The notes under the pieces are model-generated. The model saw nothing but the letters and a program-made list of their open reading frames with translations. It was not told where the DNA came from and searched no databases. A stretch of DNA of 64,000 nt from Hysterangium stoloniferum (lineage: Eukaryota > Basidiomycota > Agaricomycetes > Hysterangiales > Hysterangiaceae), in NCBI GenBank assembly GCA_015178975.1, contig WHVD01000001.1, positions 4,340,001 to 4,404,000 of the forward strand. The letters run 5' to 3'. Below are positions 1 through 11,443 of this stretch, one piece after another. A program made the translations under genes and the position numbers. Each line of letters opens with the position of its first letter. Within the stretch, counting starts at the first letter, position 1.

Positions 1-690
1 AAGGAGGACAAGAAGAAGGACAAGAAGGACAAGAAGGAAAAGGAGAAGAAAGAGAAGGAGAAAGGAAGGAAGGAAGAGAAGGAGAAGAAAAGGGAAGACA
101 AAGAAAAAGAGAAGAAAGACAAATGCGACTCCAAGGCTGACTCGAAAGCCACAAGCAAAACCAGGCATTCCCTCGAGGGCCGACGCCGTACACCCGTCAT
201 GAGTGTTTTCCCAGGACTTCGGATCGTCTCGAGGAGCTCGATGGAGTCTGAGCCAGCTCGGAGAAGCTCGTTGGAGTCCACATCTACGTCAAAGTCAGCA
301 TCAATAGCGACATCGACGCAGAAGGGAGAGAACGTAGAGGGCAGTGTGCAAGTTCAGATGGCGGAGGAACGTAAAGCCAACGCTAGCACGGCCGATCTCG
401 ATGTTGAGGACGATGCAGAGGTGGAGGTGGAGGTGGATGAAGAAGCATGCATACGGCTTGCAGTCCGTGTACCCCAGTTTGAGGCACACCACCGTGGTAG
501 TACCGGTATCGGTGCATTTGTCAAATACGGCGCACACGGGCAGGAATCCACCGCACTTGCTACTGTGGAAGAATCCCCTGTCTCCACGGCGCCCACTCCT
601 CCGCGCCCGAGACCGAGGCCTGTTAGTGAGCAGCTTTTGGGGCAGATGGGTGGGATAGATTCGGATGGCATGAGAGGCCTAGAGCTATAA
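1..690 (+). CDS. 3' part of a Lys/Glu-rich host gene (partial, uncharacterised)
   Basis: An open frame enters from the left edge and runs to a TAA at 688-690. The first ~60 codons are almost pure Lys/Glu/Asp (KEDKKKDKKDKKEKEK type), predicted as charged coil or disorder. Ser-rich sequence and a short acidic Asp/Glu/Val run (about 405-450) follow. An ATG at 199 exists, but the frame is open upstream of it, so it need not be the start. No domain is recognised. The stop may be bypassed by splicing, because coding-like sequence with its own intron follows at 690-995. A nuclear or cytoskeletal scaffold role is possible, but nothing here shows it. Confidence 0.5.
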   Translation, partial: KEDKKKDKKDKKEKEKKEKEKGRKEEKEKKREDKEKEKKDKCDSKADSKATSKTRHSLEGRRRTPVMSVFPGLRIVSRSSMESEPARRSSLESTSTSKSASIATSTQKGENVEGSVQVQMAEERKANASTADLDVEDDAEVEVEVDEEACIRLAVRVPQFEAHHRGSTGIGAFVKYGAHGQESTALATVEESPVSTAPTPPRPRPRPVSEQLLGQMGGIDSDGMRGLEL

Positions 691-995
691 TGGGCAGTAT
701 ATCGACGTTAGGTGTTGGCAGTGACGAAGGTGGGTTTTATTCCTTTCGTCTTTCCGGATTTTACTGACTATTCTGATTCTACGCACACAGCCCTCTCTGT
801 CCTTGAAGCCGCAAATTATGACCTCGCCTCACTCATCAACTGCCTCGATCTGGAGGCCACCCCAGACTCTAAGGCATCCCGACCTGTCTCGTTTGCACCG
901 ACGACAACGGATCCTACGACCTCGACTTTCCACGGTGTTGACATGGACAGTGCAGCAGTGGATGAGAGTAGGGATCGAAAGTCACAAATTTGTTG
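690..995 (+). CDS. Probable downstream exons of the same host gene
   Basis: A clean intron-like interval lies at 730-790 (GTGGGT...ACACAG, 61 nt, with CTGAC before the acceptor). Joining across it gives one open frame that begins with an ATG at 690 and passes through SVLEAANYDLASLINCLDLE. The frame stays coding-like to about 995, where it runs into the recombinase-like remnant. Whether this belongs to the gene at 1-690 or is a separate short gene cut by the remnant cannot be decided. No domain is recognised. Confidence 0.35.
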
Positions 996-1125
996 CTTAA
1001 CAGTGAATTCTCTACATCTAAGGAATGCAGCAAAAGCAAGCTTTACACTCACATCGAGGTTGGCAGCATCCAGGGAAGACCCTGGATTAGAGTACAAGAC
1101 TGTTGGAGAATGGGGAGAGTGATGG

Positions 1126-1614
1126 GTGCGACAGGGTGACACTCTTAAATGTTTATTCACTACCGACCCTTGTCCCCCCAGCTCCCCTCTGTTCTGCAAC
1201 AGTGATGGCTCCCCACTTCATTATTCCCAATTTGTCACCTCCCTTACGGCACTTCTGCATATTGCTGGCTCCGATCCCACTGCTTTTGCTGGGCATTCTT
1301 TCCATCGTGGTGCTGCCTCTTCTGCTGCTGAGGCTGGTTTTACCGACTATGACATTCAGCTCATGGGGTGCTGGCATAGCAATGCTTACAAGCTCTACAT
1401 TGATTCCTCTCACTCACAAGTTCTCAACCTCTCTGCCCGTCTTCATTGGGCCATTCCCAACCTCTTCACCCGCTGGACCTTTGGTTCACTTCAAGTCTTT
1501 GGCTTGAGCACGGCTCGATCAAGCTCCTTGGAGGTCCTAAAATGGGCTATCAATCAGGCTAACCATGCACAGAAGTACATCACTATCTATCTGATGATTA
1601 TGTATTTTAACTAA
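1126..1614 (+). mobile_element. Tyrosine-recombinase (Crypton-like) C-terminal remnant
   Basis: The frame carries the C-terminal signature of fungal tyrosine recombinases. An H-box segment like GHSFHRGAASSAAEAGF is followed, about 15 residues on, by GCWHSNAYKLYI, which contains the W/H box and the candidate nucleophile Tyr. The N-terminal part and element ends are not seen, so this is a remnant. Crypton-type DNA transposons and related stand-alone recombinases are common in Agaricomycetes. A DIRS-type origin cannot be excluded from this piece. Confidence 0.7.
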
Positions 1615-1729
1615 AATACCCTCAGTCTGAGACTACTGATTCCACATTTTCATGGAGTGAATTGGTGAGGATGTAAAAAAGCTAAGGCATGATCATACAT
1701 GTAATTCTTTCTGCATGGCCTTTTTTACT

Positions 1730-3330
1730 TCATTTCGCAGCCACTTTACATCTCCAATCACTAACCCTGCCTCCTTTTAACTCAGCATCTGTAAACCATG
1801 CCAATTCATGGACACGATAAACTCCTGAATCTGTAAGTTTTGCTAAGATTGCTCCCAGATCACGATCAATCACTTTGTCACCAATGCTTTCAAAGTACTC
1901 ATCAAATCTCAGGTAATCTGTACTGTCACCAACAATTATAGTGCCGTCTGTTGCACCAGGGTTTGGACTAGACACAACTTTACGACAGGGGGTCCCAAGC
2001 ATATTTTGTAACATCTGCATCTGCATCTGTGACATCCCAACAACTTGAGTCATAAGGAGGGAATGAATATCTGGAAAAGCTGCCATATTGCTAGAATTGA
2101 GAGATATGTTGGATGGGAGAGGTGATGGTATCTGTATAGCCTCAGAGGCTCTGACACCCCCAGCAAGCTTTGGTGGCTCCACCTTTGAGTTGGTGGGTGC
2201 TGAGAAGAAATGAGAGAACAGAGGCGTATTGGGGGGCATTTCGTCAGATATCCCCATGATCCCAGAGGCCTAGGATTCAATATAAATGATTGCATATAAC
2301 TTAGGCATGTGACTTACCCAGGCTTTTACCCATGAACTAACATGCTGTGCTGTAAATCTGACATGAGCATTATTGACCGTCTTCAAGCAGTAGGAACCAG
2401 GTTGGTGTGGGCAATTAATGCAAGATGTCAACCTCTTGAGTAGAATGTCATGATACAGGTTTTCACCATCAGGTTTATCTGTTGTGTTGCCTGCAAGTTT
2501 CATTGTAGGTTCCAATGGTGTGAAGCCTGGTCTGGTCATATTAGAGTCACTAGGGGTATCCAAGTTCAATAATTTATTTTTATTTTTACCCCAACTGACA
2601 GGAGGTTCTTTGCCACCTAGTCGGGCCCTAAGTGCAGGAAGATACTGTGCAGTATGAATAGATGTTAGTTTCAGCTATTGTGGTAAATACTTTCTTACAT
2701 CGTCTTCAACAAGTACCTCCACACGGGATGGGTTTTTCTTCTTTGCATCCTCTTCTACCTCCATGATCAAATCTTCCCAGTCTGCTTGACTGCCAAGCCC
2801 AAATGTCTTTGCCTTTGGCTTTTCAAATTTCCACTGCAACAATGGCTTTCTTATGACATTCTCACAGCCAATGTTCATATAGATTATTTCGAGCACAGCT
2901 GACCAATCCAGGGCCTTTGATATGGTCACTCATTGATGACCTTCCCGATAGCCTTGTGGGACAAACATTATGATACCTACAATGTCAAAATGTCAAAGTA
3001 ATTCACTTGAGAATGTAATGAGTACGCACCCTGCTTAGCAGAGTTTTTTGTCACAGCTTCAACCAATGGAGCCTTCAAGCTCTCATCACCATCAATCTCA
3101 TCAGACTGTTCATCCAACATAGGGTGGAAATCATCATCAAAATTATCTTTCTCATTCATCTCTGTGTCAGTTGTAAAATCCTGGATGATCACCCCACTCT
3201 CTGCACACTCATCAATAGTTGAGAGGTTTACACACATCCTGGCTCTCTGGTCCATACCTAAAGAGCTGGATTTCTTTTTGGCAGCTGTCTTGGCCTTTTT
3301 CCGAGTGGAGGGAGTGTTTTTTGCACCCAT
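1730..3330 (-). CDS. Uncharacterised four-exon gene with one in-frame TGA (likely pseudogene)
   Basis: Four exons read on the minus strand: 3330-3030, 2976-2699, 2644-2318 and 2269-1730. They are separated by introns of 53, 54 and 48 nt with GT...AG ends (GTGCGT, GTAAGA, GTAAGT donors). Phases agree at every junction and would give about 481 residues. Exon 1 is Lys/Ser-rich then acidic. Exon 3 has a Cys/His-containing stretch (INCPHQPGSYC). The C-terminal ~60 residues (RFDEYFESIGDKVIDRD onward) look like a small helical, SAM-like module. It resembles expanded hypothetical families of Agaricomycetes, from memory only. One TGA lies in frame at 2932-2930 in exon 2 with intact sequence on both sides, so this is either a recent pseudogene or the site of another splice. 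Function unknown. Confidence 0.55.
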
Positions 3331-4295
3331 GGAGATATATGTGATCGAATGCGAATGAGAAATCTGTGCTTATGTCAGCATGGCTTTTCATGATTTGAGC
3401 CTCAAGACTCATCACCTAACCTTTATGTCTTCATTCAAGGTGACTTTAATTCAGTAAATTGAGGTATTTTTATTGACAGACTTATATATATAGAGTGATG
3501 ATGATATGCCATAGCATAAATGGACAGAATGATGAGGTGGTCATTTTCACTCAGCCAGGATATAGTATGGAGCCTGCAGGAGATTTTCAAGTGGCTGTAA
3601 TCACATAGGACATGGTGCATAAGCTTACTAGACCTTTTATTTGCAGGATCACACTCACTAACACTAGTTTGTATCATTCTGCAGGTCATAGTTTTGCACA
3701 TGGCCAGCAGGCTCTCTCGGCCCTGATATACTTCTCAAGCACATGATTCCGCTGGAGAGGGGAATGTAATACTGTTAAGTGTTACATATATACCATGGCT
3801 ACCCCTTCACAAGTCTTCAGGACATTGCATAAAGTACATGGCATCCTACATTGCGCACAGTCTTCAGATGGGGTGATTAATGGGGGAAATTAAAATAGAT
3901 ATATTTTCTTATATATTACAGCCATGTAAGCTTGCTAAATATCATAATATTATATATACAAGATTTCAGCATGATACACCTAAAATTGAGCAAGATATTG
4001 TCCACACAAATTCGGACAATTTCTTATCTGTGATTTAGACACTTTGCCTTACATAATGCAAATAGCTGTAACAGCGCTCTTGTAATATAGACGGACAATA
4101 AACCTAACCAAAATCAGGAACAATGAAAAGCAACGATGAGCTATGGCTTGGCTGCACGTGGGCGATTAAGAATACCTTTTACAGGAAAAGTCTCCACAGA
4201 AATCAGGCCATCAGTGGACGCCCTTAGACCACAGTTCAAGAACAGGGACATCCATCTAATTTAAATGAGAAGGGTTTTTCCGCATATGTCCAAGC
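3331..4295. other. Gene-free AT-rich interval
   Basis: No convincing coding frame, RNA gene or element end is seen. The DNA is AT-rich with short TATA-like runs (for example around 3900-3960). Confidence 0.4.
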
Positions 4296-4888
4296 ATGCC
4301 TGAAACGCTACCATTGAGTGCCACTACTGGAGTGGAAGGCAGCTCTGTCAGCCTGGGGCTGCCGTCTGTGTCTTCCATGTACATTCATCTCCACGCAGCC
4401 TCAGTTACTAGCCCGGGTGTAGCATGGCCGACTCTAGAACCTTCTTCCTTTAGGTCCTTCCTTGCATCAATACAGCCGATGGGGTCTCTTCAGATGCCAA
4501 TAGGAGGAATTACAACCATATCCCCCTTACAGTCCTATACTGCAACTCATACCGACCATCTACTGCCCTCCCGCTATGAATATGCTGTCACCATTGCAGG
4601 GCCCCCTGTACCAGATATTGACAAAATTTACAATCCACCATCGGGGTCGCTTCTATCTACTCCCCTCCACATCACGATAACTAGAACTAACATTAGGTGG
4701 ATTCAAATATTTTTAAGACGAACCTTTTCATAACACAGAAATTGATACGCTGGGATGTCACCATGCTTTACCGTCCTAAAGAATTTTCCCCACCCGAGGA
4801 GGAGCCTCAGGCTGGTTCATCCTCGGTAACAGTTGTGAGTGTCACAGGGTTACTACCAAAAAATCCTCTGGCACCAAACGAGTTGTAG
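4296..4888 (+). other. Possible gene remnant (two overlapping short frames)
   Basis: A Ser/Pro/Thr-rich frame of 145 codons (4296-4733) is followed by an overlapping 63-codon frame in another phase (4697-4888). The composition is protein-like, but no family is recognised and no clear splice joins the two. It could be the decayed end of a gene or chance. Confidence 0.2.
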
Positions 4889-5658
4889 CTCAAGGAGTAT
4901 GATTTTTCTGTTAAATTTGATGATGAAACACACCTTTTTATAGGGGGAGTCCACCAATTATTGCAACTTTTCATATGAAGATGCTAATTGTGGACCATGC
5001 ATTTGGAGGTTAATGTGTGTCAGAACCACTATACACCTCCCAGAGCACCAAACCTATATTGTCAGGAGGTGCTACACTAACTGACACAAGATATTGAGAC
5101 ACAAGCACTTTCATTACAAGCTTATTAAACCCTTGTAGATTGTGTATTGCAATAGAGTCAACTCATACTATTTTTAATATTTTCGACAAAGAGGATGGGT
5201 ACAGGGGAGAGACCATGCGACTTTGCACATTCCATCTTGTATCAATCTAATTTCATGGAGCTAGCCGGCGTTTCATTTACTTACATAACCCCATGTTTCA
5301 TCATTTGGTAAGTGTTTTTTTGTTTACTCTGTTTACTGTTGAACAATGGAAATTACTCATCTGCATCAAAACCTCACCCATAGAGGTAAAATTGTAACTG
5401 ATAGCAGTGAATTTAGCTATAACCATAGGCTGCATGAATGTGTAGTTGCAGTTGCAATTCGGGCTGTGGGCGAACTCTGTGTGGGCCTTAAATCAGAGCT
5501 GTAGAGTGTTCCGATAATTCTTCATGCGCAGGGAGTCCTATTTGCATGTAGCCACATATATAAACTAAGAGAACAATAGAATCCTAAAAAGGGGAGACAA
5601 TGGGAACAGTGGAGAAAGCTACAAATATGTAACAAAGGGAACTTGGAAGAGTGAATGA
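4889..5658. other. Gene-free interval
   Basis: No coding signal or element end was recognised. The DNA is AT-rich with low CpG. Confidence 0.35.
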
Positions 5659-6512
5659 CACTGGGAAAACCCCTCTCTTTAAAAGATTTTGGGATCTGTA
5701 GTAGAGCCTTATCTTATATAAACTCCAATAAACTCTATTGGATCCTTATGAGATTTAAAATTGGTTAAGGATCCAAAAGGTAGGTGGAGGGTGATCAGGT
5801 ATACATAGGATTCTTTAAGCATCAACCATATCATTAAATATAAACTCCTTCAATTTTGTATAGTCCAGTGGGATTCTGTATCCCTTTATCTTTACTGTGA
5901 CTTGTCAGAGTATGATCCAATCAAAAACCCACAAAACTCCCAGATGTGATTGCAGAGTTTAACATCACATAGAACATGTGCACAATCAATCCATTTAAAA
6001 TCCCATTCACATCCCTGGATTTGATGAAATTACAAAATGATATAGAATCTGTCAGATGGTCTACAATTGAGTTAAACTCTCCTTTGTTCCAATATAAACA
6101 CCCTTTGTTCTCCACATATTGGAACAAAGGAGAGTTTAACTGAATTGTGGAGATTCTATATCATTTTGTAATTCCATCAAATTCAGGGATGTGAATGAGA
6201 TTTTAAATTCATTGATTACACACATGTTCTATGTGATGTTAAAGCCTGCAACCACATCCAGGAGCTTTGTGGATTTTTAATTGGATCATACTCTGGCAAG
6301 TCACAGGAAAGATAAAGGGATACAGAATCCCACTGGACTATACAAAATTGAAGAAGTTTATATTCCATGATATGGTTGATGCTTAAAAGATCTTATGTAT
6401 GTACAACTGATCACCCTCCACTTACCTTTTGGATCCTTGCCCAATTTTAAATCTTATAGATAAGGCTCTACTACGGATCCTAAAATATTTTGGAGAGAGG
6501 GTTTTTCCGGTG
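5659..6512. repeat. Long inverted repeat / foldback element (~854 bp)
   Basis: Two arms of about 400-435 bp are reverse complements, with the turn at about 6098-6112. The outer ends read CACTGGGAAAACCCCTCTC on the left; the reverse complement of the right end reads CACCGGAAAAACCCTCTCTC. The left arm has about 30 extra bases near 5722-5750. There is no coding capacity. It looks like a foldback or MITE-like element. No clear target duplication was found at the ends, so the superfamily is not assigned. Confidence 0.75.
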
Positions 6513-6742
6513 CATGAGCTTGGATGATGCTCGAAATATAACATTCTGCACTCATGGGCATAGCAAGGCAGGAACATGCTCGTCGAACCGATAGATAAAA
6601 AAGAGTCAGAAGTGGCCCTTAGGACAGAAAAATGATGAAGACGATTGGACAGCATCACGTGAGATTCAATGCACACCGTACGGCAGGCTTGAGGGAATTT
6701 CAAAATTAGAATACTTGCTCGACGGGGGTTGCCATCGTGGAT

Positions 6743-7526
6743 TGACTTTGAAATATACCCACGTTTGAGTAGCTTTCCCCTTATGGATAAAAAATAGAGC
6801 GCCGAAGTTACAAAGTGTTGAAGATATACGGTATATACAAACGGACCAAGCTAAGTTCAAATTACTAAGCTACTGTAAAGTACTGTATAGCCGATTGTGA
6901 ATATACTAATGTATACTACCCGCTAAAATGGTATACCCCCAAAAGAAACTCAGCAAACCCGCAAGCATCTTAAACGGCTTGCAACACGAACATCACTAAA
7001 TTCCAACACGAAGGAGCTGTTGAATTTTGGGAATTCGGTATGCGAGCTGCAAGGAACTGGACCCATACAGGTTTTAGTAAGCAGTTACTGGGTATATAAG
7101 GATTATACATGTACAATAGTCATTTAATTACAATGAGTTAACCGTCCCCGCGTTGATGTTGATGCACGTTGTATATTGATCAATAGATTTTGTGAGCCAA
7201 ACTGCCACCGTTGCGCCAGACTGCCGTCGCAAGGCGCCAACGCCTCGGAGTTCATCACTGAGATGAGGGCTAGTAATTCATTATCAATTTATAATCCGAC
7301 AGAATAGATGTTTGAAATATACCGCGCGTTTCAGTCCGTGTGAAGGTGGCGACAAAGTCCCTGATCTATCACAAGTGATTACTGAGCTACTGTAAGTACC
7401 ACATAGCGGAGTATCCATCGAATATATCAAATATACCACCTGGTGGTATAGTACAGCCCAAAAAGAACACAGCGAAACCGTGCGCGCCCTCGACTACTTG
7501 TGCCACAATACCAATGAATCCCAACA
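6743..7526. mobile_element. Two degenerate LTR-like copies (fossil)
   Basis: Stretches at about 6743-7008 and 7309-7526 are diverged direct copies. Both start near TTTGAAATATACC, share a CTACTGTAA core and end in CCAACA. The second also matches the LTR of the TRIM-like element at 14833-16069 (GACAAAGTCCCT, then ACT[A/G]AGCTACTGTA). They may be the two LTRs of one tiny old element, or two solo LTRs. The right copy has a near-match 5-bp flank (ATAGA/ATAAA). Old and non-coding. Confidence 0.4.
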
Positions 7527-8434
7527 ATAAAGTGATGATTGAACGTATTGATTGATTTCAATGCTCACAGAGTCATATCAAAGTGGTGCTCTCACACTCT
7601 CGTGTCGCATTATAACTGAGGACCTCTCACCATTTCAATCCGATGAGAGTCTATATATCAAAACCGGGGTAATAGTCTTGCTCATAGTCAAAGAGATTGC
7701 GAGGAAGTAATCGTCCCGGTAACTTTCTCAGGGGCTATGTGCACATGGACCGAGGACGCTTTACACGAATGCACACACAGTCGGGATTAGAGCAAACGCA
7801 AGGACCTGAACTAGGGTGTGGTTTTGAAACTTGATCAATAGGGAGAATATGTGCATATATGTCATAGTAGCTCCAATGTATGCACACGAGCAATATATAT
7901 TGCCCGGGGAGTGTTTACACTGAACGTCTGGAACTGTGATGCATGCATTTAATGAGAGGCTCGACGAGTTGGGTAGGATACTACGTTCGTGTCCCGACAT
8001 GAACCGGTTGAGGCACAATGGCAAGCAAGTCGTCGTGGAATGGAGTGGCATATAAAAACTACCATATCGGAGTGTGCAATGCTGGCAGTGCACAGTATTG
8101 CCTTTTAGCGTATAGTAATGTCCGAGGTACTCAACTCAATTCAATCTTTAAAAGAATTCATATTTATATTGAGCAATGTAGTTACAATAGCAATTAATGT
8201 AGTCCGCAACGAAGTCTATGTATACCGCAGAGAAGTCCATGTAGTCCGTAGAAACGTCCATCTACGAGAAACGAGACAAAGAATAAAGCCATACAAAGCA
8301 AACTGTAAAACAGGAAGTGGGCGGTTGAAACAACCACCCTCATTCCTTAAAGTCCTTGAGAGATGATAGAATGAAAATATACAAAAGAATAAGAGCAAAG
8401 TCCAAAAAAGGTCCAAGCAAAAGCAGCGAATAAC
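7527..8434. other. Gene-free interval with a short 21-bp tandem repeat
   Basis: No gene is recognised. About 8200-8262 holds three imperfect 21-bp units of the form GTAGTCCG...AAGTCCAT, 5' of the C2H2 gene's stop codon. Confidence 0.4.
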
Positions 8435-9296
8435 TCAGAAAGCCGACGCCCGCTGTCTATGCTTCATCATATGACACCGCATATTGTCCTTCCTAGTGAA
8501 CGACTTTGTGCATCCGGCAAATTCGCACGGATAAGCTAAAACAACAGAAAAATATAAACATCAGAAGCGATACCACTTTCAAGGGAGAAATAGGAGCCCA
8601 CCGGACGTCGGCTCGTGCGTTTTTACATGGCGAACGAGATGCTCATTGCGGACAAAAAGCCTCCCGCAGCCTTCGTGAAGGCACATGTGTTTTCGGACCT
8701 TCCCTCCGCTGCACTCTGCGAGAGTGGCAGAAGTGGGCGCCCTGCGACCGCGGGGTTTTCTCCTTTGGCTGATAGGGACTGTGGATGGGGTAGCGTCGGA
8801 GGGTGCGCTGGCGGCTGGAGTGAAAGCAGTGAGGGACGAGGAGGCTATTTTGGGAGTGTCGGGAAAGAGGGTGAAGAGCGTATGATCAGGGAGCGTGTGG
8901 TCCACGAGGGTTGATTCGAAATCGAGGTCCATGAAGGGATTATCCGCGACAGGAGCGAATATTGTATCCTTCGGCGCCACGGCTTGCATGGACACCTCGT
9001 CATCAAGGCCAGAAAAACTCGCGGGATTTACATCTGTATCGTAACTGGAGAAGCTATGGGTCTCATCTGGAGAGGAGAATCGGTAAGGGCTAAACGAGGC
9101 GATGGAATAATCTACCAGATGATGATGAAGCAGACAAATTATCGCAAAAAACGAGAGGAATAAGATCTTTGAAGGCCTCCAGAGAGATATCTGGGTAGAC
9201 GTCTCCTCCACGAGGCAAAAACTCCGAGTCAAAGAGATCCTCGAAGCCGACAGCAGGCTCAGAAATGATATCGGATGCGACAGGGAAGTATGCCAT
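8435..9296 (-). CDS. C2H2 zinc-finger transcription factor
   Basis: The minus-strand gene starts at ATG 9296 (MAYFPVASDIISEPAVGFED) and stops at 8437-8435. The C terminus holds two C2H2 fingers. Finger 1 is CLHEGCGRLFVRNEHLVRH; finger 2 is CEFAGCTKSFTRKDNMRCH followed by MMKH. They are split by a 66-nt intron (8601-8536, GTGGGC...TTTTAG) whose phase fits exactly (PTS|AYPCEF). The N-terminal ~170 residues are acidic and Ser/Pro-rich, as in activation regions, and a basic RRKPRGRR segment precedes the fingers. It should act in the nucleus as a sequence-specific DNA-binding regulator; its targets are unknown. The frame that starts at 9296 and the frame of the middle part differ near 9112-9115, so either an unrecognised small intron or a frameshift lies there. 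Confidence 0.7.
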
Positions 9297-9936
9297 CTGC
9301 GCAAAGTAAGCATAGCGAATTATACGACAAGGAAAAAGAAAGGATCAGACCTGGAAATGACACTTTGAGGACAACGTAGAAGGGGCGATTATGACAAGGA
9401 GGTGGTGGAAGGAGGAAGAGAGAGAGAGACGCAAACGACTTCGCTAGGGGATATACAAGCTACATATCTCCTTTAACACGGATCCCGGATGTCGTTGAGA
9501 GGGGTAGGAATATAATTCGTATTTATTGTGAAACGGAAGATGCGGGAGTATAACGGAGGTAAAGAAGCAATAGGGGGGACACACCTCGAATAAATATCAA
9601 CATGATTGACCGACACACCAATCAGAGTGCACGTGGGAATTTCGTCTTGTCTTTTAGGGGCGGAACTTACCCATAGAACGACCTACGTAGGCGTCGGTCA
9701 GATTCCTGGTTGAATATCTCCTCTTATTTTCAAGCAACGACCAGATAGTTATGGCCAAGTTCTGAGAGCAGACATCGGGGCCAGCAACAAGTGTTCATGG
9801 GTAGTTGTGACAACACCTGTGACATCCGCTTACAAAGCACGTGTCATTCAAACTGCTGGACGCGTCAGCCACCAAATAAATAAACCTCTGTGCTCGACGT
9901 CGACAGCGATCTTAACCCCAACCCGTAACATCCACC
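9297..9936. promoter_or_regulatory. Divergent intergenic promoter region (C2H2 gene / RPN10)
   Basis: About 640 bp separate the two start codons, which are transcribed away from each other, so both promoters must lie here. No canonical TATA box or proteasome control element (GGTGGCAAA) was found in exact form. The region contains no other coding signal. Confidence 0.5.
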
Positions 9937-11098
9937 ATGCCGCTCGAAGCCACTATGATGATAATTGACAACTCGGAGTATATGCGCAATGGGGACTATG
10001 CACCGACACGGTTTGAAGCACAGTCCGACGCGGTCACTACCGTGTTCGGCTCCAAGATCGATTCGAACCCGGAGAATACTGTGGGGGTCATGACTAGCGG
10101 AGGGAAGGGGTGAGTCCGCTCCCGTGCATGGCGAATTTTCTTGACGGATATGCCTTTTCATCCGACGCGCAGTCCAGAGGTTTTAGTGACACATACCAAA
10201 GACCTCGGCCAGATCCTACAAGGCCTGCACTCCTCCGCCCAACGCATCTCCGGATCGCCCGACATCCCCACCTCCCTCAGCGTCGCCCAGCTCGCCCTCA
10301 AGCACCGGCAGAACAAGAACCTCCGGCAGCGGATCATTCTCTTCGTCGGCTCCCCCGTCGGCACAGACGAGCGGACGCTCGTGCGGATCGCGAAGAAGCT
10401 GAAGAAGAACAATGTCGCCGTCGACGTGGTGCTCTTCGGGGACGAGGAGACACGCGGCACGAACGAGCCTGCGCTGAAGACGTTCGTGGACACGGTGGGC
10501 AGCGGGGACAACAGCCACATCGTCATCGTGCCGCCGGGCACACTCATCCTCTCGGACATGATCGTCTCGTCGCCTATTCTCAGCGGGGACTTCCCGAATG
10601 TGGCGGGGGATGGCGCGGATGCGGCGGGGCCTGGTGCGGGGGAGGCATCCGGCTCGGGCGGCGCCAACTACGAGTTTGGCGTGGATCCGTCGTTGGATCC
10701 GGAGCTTGCCATGGTGTGTGCTGCTTCCTGCCCTCTATTACTTCATCGTTGATTTCGCGTACCTCAATCATAACTCGTAGGCTCTCCGAATGTCCCTCGA
10801 AGAAGAACGAGCCCGCCAGGCTGTCTCTGCTCCACCCGCCGCGGCTGCCCCGTCATCCGCTGCGCCTACAACTCTCCCCCCTGTCCCGGAAGCTTCATCG
10901 ACGCACGCGGATGAGGAAGATGAAGAAGCGATGCTCGCACAGGCGCTGGCCATGTCGCAGGACACTGAGGGCGCAGATGCGGATGGGGACGTGGAGATGG
11001 GAGAAGAGGAGATGAGCGAGGAAGAGGCTATTGCGAAGGCTATTGCGATGAGTATGCAGGAGGGGGACGACGAGGACGAGGCTGCGAAACGGAAGTAG
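9937..11098 (+). CDS. RPN10: 26S proteasome regulatory subunit RPN10 (ubiquitin receptor)
   Basis: Three exons, 9937-10109, 10173-10713 and 10781-11098, give 343 residues with consistent phases. Introns are 63 and 67 nt (GTGAGT and GTGTGT donors). The N-terminal ~190 residues are the VWA domain, starting [20 protein letters not shown]; the conserved block [21 protein letters not shown] is present. Three ubiquitin-interacting-like helices follow: [17 protein letters not shown] spanning the second splice, then [13 protein letters not shown] and [14 protein letters not shown]. The tail is acidic then basic (AAKRK). Rpn10 binds polyubiquitin chains and bridges the base and lid of the 19S particle. 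Yeast Rpn10 has one UIM and animal S5a has two or more, so this is of the longer type. It lies 345 bp upstream of another proteasome gene in the same direction. The gene looks whole. Confidence 0.96.
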
Positions 11099-11443
11099 TG
11101 CGTTGTGGTCTATACTGTCGGTGAATAGATTCCTGTGCATGTCCGACTGCGGTGATTTAATTTTAATTTTTTGTGTGGTTGGCTGGAAGTTCTTTGGATT
11201 TAACCCCAGATTCGCTCAACACCGGGACCATTGCCTCCAAACATGCCCGATAAATTCTGAGGAATTAATTTCAAGCTAATCCTTCTTGATAGAATTTTCC
11301 GTTCATGTTTATTATTCTGCACAGGGCTTAGCAGAATACTCTGGCAACAAATAATTTAAAATAATATAGTCAAATAGACGCCCGCTGAATTACGCGTACA
11401 CACGCGCGTCCCTCCGTTCAAGTCCAACCTTCAACTTACCACC
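11099..11443. promoter_or_regulatory. Spacer holding the RPN10 3' end and the alpha-1 promoter
   Basis: A 345-bp gap between two tandem proteasome genes. It is AT-rich in the middle (11330-11370) and CpG-richer just before the start codon. No RNA gene is seen. Confidence 0.4.

Noticed and set aside
5659-6512. Target duplication for the foldback
   Set aside because: Only a short, ambiguous ATGA-like similarity at the ends; not sufficient.
8200-8262. 21-bp repeats as a CRISPR array
   Set aside because: Only three contiguous imperfect units without spacers in a eukaryotic context.
9297-9936. Proteasome control element (GGTGGCAAA) upstream of RPN10
   Set aside because: Only a weak partial match near 9868-9880; not an exact motif.
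10158-10771. Long minus-strand and third-frame ORFs over RPN10
   Set aside because: Shadows of the GC-rich RPN10 exons; no homology, and the plus strand codes RPN10 clearly.
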